Origin: Cryptomeria japonica
Taxonomy: Eukaryota > Streptophyta > Pinopsida > Cupressales > Cupressaceae
Direction of reading: 5' to 3'
Assembly: GCF_030272615.1 (NCBI RefSeq)
Contig: NC_081415.1
Coordinates: 261,516,425 to 261,580,424, forward strand
DNA length: 64,000 nt
Both the position numbers and the translations under genes were made by a program. Every line of letters begins with the position of its first letter. Position 1 is the first letter of the stretch. The notes beneath the pieces were generated by a model. That model was not told where the DNA came from. It saw nothing but the letters and a program-made list of their open reading frames with translations, and ran no database searches. Below, piece after piece: positions 56,188-64,000 of the stretch.

Positions 56188-56492
56188 ATTAGTAGAATGG
56201 GAAGGTAAAAGATTAGTGAATATTTGAAGATTTTGATTAGGAGTCCAGCTACAAATTTGTTTCCTTTATCATTCACACCAACCACATATTTGGTATTGTT
56301 ATCAATCAAGTCTTGAATCTTACTTCTTAAGGAATAACACTTTTTAGTGTCATGACCAGGTTAGTGATGGTACTGGCAAAAAGATTTGGAATCAAAGTAG
56401 GGTGATAAAGGCTTTGATGTATCAAGTTATTTAATATGGAGAAGCTTCAACATATTCATTTGTAACAATTGCATCATAATACTATGCAAATA

Positions 56493-58118
56493 TTAATTAA
56501 GAGGAGTGAATTCCTTTTTAAAATATTTGGACAAAGGAGGCACACTTGTTGTTGTGGCTGGTACTTGAGCGTTGTTTTTGTCATTGAACTTGATGAATCC
56601 CTTATTGGGTTTGAACTTCACAAAAGGTTTTTGAGTACTTTCACTTTTATCAATCGGAGCCATTGAAGGAGATTGTTCCAATTGACTCATAGTAAGGTGA
56701 TAATTGTGTGTACTGCACACAACTACGTAAAGGAAGTAAACTTAGAAAATAGAAGTTTATCTCTAATGTCTTTTACAAATTAGAAATAAAAATTCGTTGA
56801 ATATCTTGATCAAGCACAAGAAAAGCAATTTGTGAATACATATGTTTATATTTACCAATAAAATTAGTCACTTTTTCTTTAGCACCTTGCTTACAATGCA
56901 TCAAATCAGTCAAAGTAATCTTAGGACCAACATTACAGTGAAATTGCTGAATGAAAACATTAGCCAATTGTTGAAATGAAGTAATATAATAAGGAGACAA
57001 AGAACAATACCATTGCAAAGCTTTATCCCTAAGCATTCTAGTGAACAATTTAGCCAAATTTCTTTGATCATGGGAAAAGTCACTACACAAAGTTTAAAAT
57101 GTTTTAACATGAGTCAAGGGATCACCTTTTCCATTATAAATCTCCAATTGAGGGACTTCCACATAGTTAGGAGGGACAACATGAATAATGTCATTGGATA
57201 ATGGGCTCACTACATCAAATGTGGGCACATTATACTTAGATTTATTCATGGAAGTTGTTTGTTGTTGTAAGAAAGACATTGTTTAGCTAGATTATTGATG
57301 GTGGGTTTGGTGGATGGACTGAAATTGCACATGTTTGATTGAGGAGGAGGAGTAATATTGTTAAATGAAGGAGGAGCTTGAGAATAAGGAGGTGGGAAAC
57401 TATGGTAGGTAGGTATGGGAGATGATTGTGCAATAAATGGAACACTCACAGGAGGAGGGATGAAGGAATTATGATTAAAGTTATCCCCTTGACTAACATG
57501 TGTAGGTACGACATTTTGTGTAGAGGTAGCCATGATGTTAGATGTAAAATTGGGAACACTAGCCATAACAATAGTCTTAGGAATGGAATGATTAACTTGA
57601 CTAGGAGGTTGTGTATAACCAAGGACTTTATCACAACCCTTCATAGACATAATATTAGTATCCACAATATGAGTAATAACACACAACAAATTAATACCAA
57701 GTTTATCACTTTGAACCATTCTTTTTAATCCTTCAATCAATGGTAGAGCCACACTTTCTAGGTATTGTTGACTCATCCACTGTTGAAGATTTTCAAATTG
57801 ATTGTCAATATTCGTCAATTGGTCAACAAAAACCCTAGTTAGTGATTCATCCACATCATGAGTATTAAGGAAAGAATGAAGATAACCAAGAGAATTTGTA
57901 GAATTGGAAGAACCATCAACATCTTCATAGAACAAGTTATCCAAATTAGACTCCATCTCCTTGGTAATTAAACCTTGGGAAGCCTTGATTCTACAACTTC
58001 TTCTCATACGAATATTATAGGTTGGACTAATAGTAGTAAGACTAATACACAAAGGAGGGAAATTTGAAATTGAAAAATAATTAAAAAATACAAACTTCTT
58101 GTAAAAATGATTGTTCAA
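56493..58118 (-). pseudogene. Ty3-type GAG, frameshifted
   Basis: N-terminal frame 58118-57246 (290 codons) has hydrophilic helical sequence (MESNLDNLFYEDVD, VDQLTNIDNQFENLQQWM) and a Pro/Ser-rich linker (IPPPVSVPFIAQSSP). A different frame carries the GAG core: VPQLEIYNGKGDPLTHVKTF near 57150-57094, then LRDKALQWYCSLSPYYITSF and FIQQFHCN in 57090-56773. This is the Retrotrans_gag domain. The C-terminal part continues at 56720-56493. A CQYHH-x-PGHDTKKC knuckle-like motif follows near 56305-56385. The annotated start is the ATG at 58118, about 550 bases after the 5' LTR end. Frame changes near 57250 and 56750 break it. Confidence 0.78.
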
Positions 58119-58653
58119 TTAATTAAGCAAATTGATTCGTGATTTTGAAAAGATAAATTCATAACTTGGGAAGAGCATGCAATCCACTAGTAAATTTAAA
58201 TTAAAAAATTAAGGTTGTGTGAAAGTAACCTCTTAATATTTAAAATTAATTTGAAATTGGATCTAAGATTGCAGTTTTGAATTTGAATTAACATTAACAA
58301 TCAGTTTCGAAATAATTAATCCAAAAATTAGACAACCCACAAGTTCACTTTTAAACTTAAAAATTAGGGTTTTTGAATTACCCTCTAAATTTTTTTGTGA
58401 AATTTGATTGGAAATTAAACTTCCAAGTGAAAATTTTGAATTATGAAATGGGAAAACACTCATATTTGAAATATTTAATCCAAATTAAGCAATTCTCAAG
58501 CTCAATTTTAAATTTAAAAATTAGGATTTTAGTGAATTTTAACCTCTAAATTTTTAAATCCACTTAGAAATCAAACTTGTAAATGAAAATTTGAATTTTA
58601 AATTGCACAAACACTCAAATATAAAAACATAAATCAAAATTAAAGGTGTAAGA

Positions 58654-58667
58654 TGTCAGTTTCACCA
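58654..58667 (-). promoter_or_regulatory. Possible primer-binding site of the gag-protease element
   Basis: Minus strand TGGTGAAACTGACA, three bases from the 5' LTR end. It starts with the required TGG but does not match initiator tRNA-Met; I cannot assign the tRNA. Confidence 0.45.
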
Positions 58668-58670
58668 AAA

Positions 58671-59860
58671 TGTAATGGGTAAAAAATTAGGGTTTCCACC
58701 ACAAGAAGGATGAAAACTGCTAATTTTTGCTTAGGGACCAATTACATTCAAAAGAGGGTTTGAATCCAATAGATTTATTCACAAACTAACAAGGATAAGG
58801 ACTAAAAATACTAATTTGATTCAAGGTGTGAATTTGTTTGCCCTCTTTTGTAAGTTGAATTGCTGAAACTAGGGTAAAGTGTTGAAAATGAAGATAAAAA
58901 CACAAAAATAGTGAGCTACAATCATCAGATTGAGCCAAACACTTGGATTTGAGAAATATAAGAAGGTTTAGATTTGATCCCCAAAGGAGCTCCTGGTTTT
59001 TCAGGACCGTGGTGGTGATCGCCTCGATCCTCTGAACTTTTCACACACCAAAGGGAGATTGATTCGTCATTGTAAACAATGCTTTTCCTAAAGATCACAA
59101 CTTTGTACATGTTTCCTACACACAGAAATAAACTCAAATAGGTTGGGAATAGGGGTTTGCCTAATTCAAATCCCAGTTTTGGAATTAACCATGAAATAGA
59201 GATAAAAAATAATTTAATTTTGTAATTGAAGAATCTCCTTTTGAGGGGGATGCTAAATAATGACTAAAAACCAAAATGATACACCTCCTTGTGAAGTTTT
59301 GTTTGTCTCTACATGGGATTAGGGTTTCATGAAGTCTTTAACAAAATAGGATGTGAATGTTTACTTCTTGAATCTTGACTTTATTGTTGCTCCAAGACTT
59401 GAAGAAAGACTGTTTACTTGTTTAATTGATTTAAGCTTGAATATAGTCACTTGTGTGCTTGAATTTATTTGTGTATCTTGTGCTTATATATTAAAATGAG
59501 GGAGGAAATCCTCCTTTTATACTTTCCCATCGAAAAACTTACTAATTTTCCAACAGGAGTCGACACGGGGCTAGGTTTCCCAGTCAAATTTGAAATGGCA
59601 AAAAGGGATCAAAGGGGGCCCCAAATAGGGAGGACCAAGGCATGACACCCTAGTTCTATTGAGGACCAAGGCCTAGCACCTTGATCCTACACCATTTTAG
59701 AGCTACGATAAGGGACTGAGTTGGTGTAAATAGCAATAATGAAGTCATATTTGCATGATGTGAGAAGAATCAGGTCCTAGTCAGACCTAGGGGTGCAAAC
59801 GCTAAGGTAAGGACCCAATGCGATCAAAACTATAAAGGGGTACAATTTTAGGATGCTATA
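58671..59860 (-). repeat. 5' LTR of the gag-protease element
   Basis: Alignable end to end with 52766-53917. It has an extra repeat of about 30 bases near 59655-59690 (a second GAGGACCAAGGC) and the terminal ACA is ATA. A minus-strand TATA candidate lies at about 59513-59523. Confidence 0.85.
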
Positions 59861-60080
59861 AAAGAATGTAGCAGATTTTGAACATATGATTGACTAGAAT
59901 TCCTGACAAGTACAGGATCCAAGGGTGGTCATGATCGAACCACTCAAAATACTCAAGGTGCGTAAGTTGTGCTTACATAATCACAAGGTTATGCAATGCA
60001 AGGTATAGTAAGACCAATATGCAAAAGAAAATGTTGCCTGGGAGGTTTATGATGAAATCCTTCAAAAGTTTCCTTATCTG
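59861..60080 (+). pseudogene. Ty3-type integrase C-terminal end, second part
   Basis: Resumes the integrase interrupted at 52765. Read in one frame it gives LKILKVRKLCLHNHKVMQCKV near 59935-60005 and then KENVAWEVYDEILQKFPYLF near 60018-60080. The last motif is the typical chromodomain-like ending (TWE...FP.LF) of Ty3 integrases. Stops near 59895 and 60010 show it is degenerate. Joining the two parts across 52765/59861 gives a continuous homology. Confidence 0.75.
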
Positions 60081-60193
60081 TTTAAAAACCATTGAGCTAT
60101 TATAATGAAAATTAAATGGGTTTTCTTATATGTTTGAAAATTTGGCTTATGTTAAATAATCATCGAGGACAATGATACACAAGGGGGAAAATA

Positions 60194-60752
60194 TGTTACA
60201 TCCATTTTTCCTGAATTTGGAAAATGTTTACTATACTTTGGTGCAACTAATCAATGACACTGCTTTTGTTTTCACTGTGAGTGGATATTAAATAATGAAG
60301 TTATCTTTTTCAATAATTTATGAAAATCCGTTAATATGGTTAAGATGTGACTAACTGAGTGGACGTAGGAATTACAACACCCTTGGCAGGGAGGGAGAGT
60401 ATCATCAAGGAGAGGATCAAAAAATTTGGAAAAGAACAATTGTCATTGAGCCTTGAGTAGAGGAAGTAATATGTATTCTTTAGAGGATTGCTACCTTGGT
60501 TGGGTAGTGTTTGTTCCATCATAGTTGTTGATGTCAACCTGATCTTATCTTGTTGCGTTGTGTGTCTCTTAAGTGGTTAAATATCTTTTTGTTGATCATG
60601 TTTTCATGTCATTGAGTTACTCATATGTAGATACATATATGCATATGTCTCATAAAAATAAAAACTAGTACATATCTCTACTTCATTGCCTATCAGTGGA
60701 GAGGGATTATATATTCGCAGATATAATGAACAAGTAAGAGGTAAGTGTTGCA
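60194..60752 (+). mobile_element. 3' LTR of the Ty3 element with the split integrase
   Basis: Preceded by AAGGGGGAAAATA (polypurine tract, 60181-60193) and starting TGTTACATCC. The end is taken at GTGTTGCA (60752), where the next LTR abuts. The end is not confirmed because the partner LTR was not found. Confidence 0.55.
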
Positions 60753-62022
60753 TGTTGAAATTCATTAAATGTAAAACAAACTAGGAATGAAAGGGAAAAT
60801 CACAAATCCCTATCCTAATCAAAATTCAACAAACACACAATGACAATAAATAGGAATTATAAATTATTCAATGAAAACTCCCCATTCTGTGACTGCGTAT
60901 AATTTTCATTGTTCTTCTTCTCTTCGTGGTATGACGACTCTTAGATATTACGTTGGCAACCTACAAATGACACAAAGATTTGAAGTTCATGATTCAGAGT
61001 AATTTTCCAAGATTGAGGAGGATTGAAAATGGAGATTGAATGCTCAATTTATAGATTTTTGGAGAGGATTAATTGAAAGGTAGAACATAATGATCAAGAG
61101 GTGGAACTCGGGTAAACTCTCATGCTGATTGATAGTTGAACTGCTGATTTGGAGGTGAAACATAATAGATTGAATATATTAATTGAGTCAACTGATTGAG
61201 AAAAAGCTGACTTAAGGAAGAAAAATAATGATTGGAGGAAATAAAGAAGATGATATAGTTAACTAGAAGATGGAAATAGAGATTGGAGAGATAAATGATT
61301 TAATTAATTAATTTAGCATGTGCTTGCACTTTGACTTAGATTTTCAACTTGGTTTTTTGCATGAAATTTATTCAAATAATTGAATTAATTTTAATTCAAT
61401 TTAGTATTTGAATATATTTAGAACTTGACTTTGATTTTCAATTTTGATTTTTGAAATCATGCACATGTATTTGAATTTAGAAGAAATTAGAAATTAAATG
61501 AAAATAGAATTTGGGATTTGGAAATGGAAGAATTAATTAGCTAATTAAATAATTTAAAGAAGCTATTTAATTATTAAGAAATGGACTTTAATTAAATAAT
61601 AATAAAAATCATTTAAATTAAAGGAATAAATCACAATTAATTAAATAATAAATATTTAATTAAGATTTAGAAAAGGGTTAAATAATTAGATGATTAGAGA
61701 TAGAAATTGAGAATATAATTAATTTATTTAAATAATAAAGATTATTTAAGTTATGGAATTAATCAAAATTAATTAAATAACAAATATTTAATTAGCATTA
61801 GAAGATAGTTAAAAATGATTAAATGATGAAAGAATAGGAAATAGAATAATTAGTAAGATTATGAAGAAATATGAAATTAGAAGACAATTAATTAACTTAA
61901 TTCAATAATTAAAGAATTATTTAGAATACAATTAATTAACTTAATTAAATAATTGAAGAATTATTTAATCAATTAGATGAATAATTAGTACATGATCAAT
62001 GAGACATTTCTAGGTGTCTACA
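60753..62022 (-). mobile_element. 3' LTR of a minus-strand LTR element leaving the window
   Basis: The minus-strand start TGTAGACACCTAGAAATG at 62022 shares its first bases with family A (18155). The end is near TTTCAACA at 60753. A TATA candidate CTATAAAT lies on the minus strand at 61047-61054. The stretch 61300-61980 is dense in TTAATTAAAT words. A polypurine tract (minus AAAGAGGGGCAAA, 62023-62035) lies just outside it, which fixes the orientation. Confidence 0.75.
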
Positions 62023-64000
62023 TTTGCCCCTCTTTGAGACAAAGTCGAAATGACGTTGTTTCAAAGAAAACGAAAAATTCTGCCCCATTATGCCTTGGTA
62101 CCACTGTATAGTGTAAATATGCCCCCTCGGAAAAGGTGGTCAAAAAATTTGAAAATTGAGATCATATTTTCGATATCAGTAAGATAATGGTAGAATAAAT
62201 TTGTAACTCAAATGTACCTTGAAGAAATGTTAGTAAGATGAAAGAAATAAGAGATTGATGAAAGAACAAAGTCAGAAAAGAATATGATTTAGACAGAAGA
62301 TTGGAAATCAACAGACTATCAAGAAACATATGAGATGAGAATAAAATTGAATGAATGACAAACCTATGTCATTTATTTTATTGCGCAATATATATTCATC
62401 ACTGAGCCTTATTATTGAACAATGAAGCTTAGCACATCAAGGTATAAGGAACCAAGATGTAAAGATATCTCATTGAAGAAACAAACACGTACCAGACAAG
62501 GAGTGAACCCTCCATATTGGGAAATATGCTAGGGGTTGAGGTATGTGTGGCATTCAATAGCTGAATGCTCCTATCACAAACACCCACTAGAGAAATTTCC
62601 CTAGAAATTCATCGGTTCACACCACAAACAACAAACAAAGAAAAAGATAATGCCCATCATGGCTCCTCTAGTCACTTGTGGACATCCTTGAGTAGCATAG
62701 GAACATAATCTGTCACCAAATGATAAAAGATAAAGACTGACCTGGACAAAATTCAGCAGCTATACTGACCTTGTGCCTTCGTTCTCAGTTGCTTGATGTG
62801 ATGGTTGACAATGTCTGATCTCAGAAAGTTGCAGACCTCGTTTAAGAATGACCTGTTTGATTTCTAGTATATCCTCTTCTGTTTAAGACAAGATAATGAT
62901 CACTTTGATATGAATATGATACGATTGATAAGACAGTTCGATTGGTTGATTGCATATGTTTGACTGGATAATTGTATCCTTTGTTAACTTCATGCAAAGT
63001 GTTTGTTGGATATTTGCTAGGGTATTTGTTTCTTGCGAGACATTTTATTACAAGTTTTTTGATTGATTTTCAATTTTTAGTTCTTTTCCAAGAGCTTTTA
63101 TAGTGTTTTTGGATTATGTGGATTGATATTTGAATGTATTGGGTTTATTTTTTAAGATATTTATCTGAATGTTTTTGATAATTTTTTGATTTCCAGTGTT
63201 TTTGGATTTTTGAGTTTTTTACTGTTTTTGGTATTTCGAGTTTTTCACTATTTTTGGTATTTTGTGTTTTTCACTATTTTTGGTATTTTGAGTTTTTCAC
63301 TGTTTTTGGTATTTTTGTAGGACTTTATATGATTTTTAGGATTTTTTCAGGACTTTATATGATGTTTTTTTTTGGATTTTTTCAGTTATGCCCCCAGTGT
63401 GCAAACCTATATGACATGATGATCTACATAAAGCATGAGGAGACAATGACTTTTTGACATGACCTATGTTAATGCAATATGCGTGATGAAAATGTATTTC
63501 CTATTCCCCTAAGGATGACTGTTTCATTTAGCATTTTGTAATACACCCATTGAATTGGGGGTACAAAACATTTAGTAGATAAGTGGTCAATCGATCTTGA
63601 AGGTCCCTTAGAACATCCAAATTAACACACTTAGTGACTAGGGTTTACAAATGGAATGCGGAAAACTTCCCCATTGGTTCTTGAAACTTTGATCTTCTTT
63701 TGCCCATGTGTGTGCAAATGAGTTAATTCCCGCTCTTGTGTTCATTAGAGATCCATAGCATCTTATATGACTAGCTACATGGATTATTCTAACTTCAAAA
63801 GCATCCCGAATAGAGCCTCACTACCAGTAGGATTTTAGAGCTCTAACGAGGTTATAGATTGTAATTTCTCAAATATTGCTCCATTACCAGCAGGTGTTCA
63901 TAGCCCCGATGGAGTTATTTGCATGTTCCCATAGTCAAGATTTTTATCGCACTTTGTATGCGTGATATTTCAGTTATATAGCATTGCTCAGTCGCTTTGA
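62023..64000 (-). mobile_element. 3' internal region of the minus-strand LTR element
   Basis: Sequence upstream (on the minus strand) of the 3' LTR. No domain is visible in any frame, so this is probably a long 3' untranslated part of an element whose coding region lies beyond the window. It contains a tandem repeat (63190-63320). Confidence 0.5.
63190..63320. repeat. About 29 bp tandem repeat, 4-5 copies
   Basis: Units with core TTTTTCACTATTTTTGGTAT and variants (GAGTTTTTTACTGTTTTTGG), from about 63190 to 63320. Confidence 0.8.

Larger units (their letters stand above)
52766..59860 (-). mobile_element. Non-autonomous Ty3-like element with gag and protease only
   Basis: Minus-strand element with LTRs 58671-59860 (5') and 52766-53917 (3'), a polypurine tract next to the 3' LTR, and an internal region of 4.75 kb. 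Coding remnants are GAG (56493-58118), a C-x-H-type knuckle region (about 56305-56385), protease (55670-56187) and a Pro/acidic region (about 54660-55550). No RT, RNase H or integrase sequence is seen. It sits inside Ty3 integrase sequence of the opposite strand. Flanking pentamers GAAGT and AAAGA do not match, so no clean target-site duplication remains. The layout matches what has been called TR-GAG in plants. Confidence 0.8.

Overview
This window looks like an intergenic, repeat-packed stretch of a large plant nuclear genome. Evidence seen in the sequence: AT-rich composition, Copia-type (Pseudoviridae order: gag-protease-integrase-RT-RNase H) and Ty3-type LTR retrotransposons, plant-type LINE ORF1 proteins, long LTRs starting TGTAGAYACC, and almost no intact open reading frames. 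A gymnosperm or another very large plant genome is my inference; nothing here fixes the species. The only candidate host gene is one small terminal exon near 46.64-46.73 kb. No rRNA, tRNA or CRISPR locus was found.

Layout. (1) 1-3858: an LTR fragment split by a LINE copy that has ORF1 and a 3' end but no ORF2, followed by a second, diverged copy of the same structure. (2) 3859-28700: a giant imperfect inverted repeat. The left arm is 3859-13270, the right arm about 15230-28700, and the spacer about 2 kb. The spacer carries a tandem TRIM-like array (four LTRs of about 158 bp separated by about 54-60 bp internals). The right arm is interrupted by a 7.9 kb Copia element (Copia-1, TSD AAAAT), and that element's gag is itself interrupted by a 1652 bp solo LTR (TSD AAAGA). 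Copia-1 carries seven equal-sized hairpins with compensatory stem changes between pol and the 3' LTR. (3) 28701-41190: AT-rich sequence, then a LINE ORF1 remnant split by a solo LTR and by a complete but dead minus-strand Copia element (Copia-2, TSD CCACT). (4) 41191-48300: mostly unrecognised AT-rich sequence, a plausible last exon of a host gene with a good 3' splice site and an AATAAA signal, and a degenerate transposase-like pseudogene on the minus strand. (5) 48301-50940: a purine-rich microsatellite block and unassigned sequence. (6) 50939-60752: a Ty3 integrase fragment bounded on its left by a minus-strand LTR with a PBS and split by a minus-strand Ty3-like element that has LTRs, gag and protease but no RT, RNase H or integrase. 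(7) 60753-64000: the 3' LTR and 3' internal part of another minus-strand LTR element that runs off the window.

The genes do not work together as a pathway. The logic of the window is nesting: LINE inside LTR, solo LTR inside Copia inside an inverted repeat, Copia inside LINE, and a gag-only element inside Ty3 integrase. Most copies carry stops or frameshifts. Several are structurally non-autonomous (ORF1-only LINE, gag-protease-only LTR element, TRIM-like array) and would depend on proteins supplied from elsewhere.
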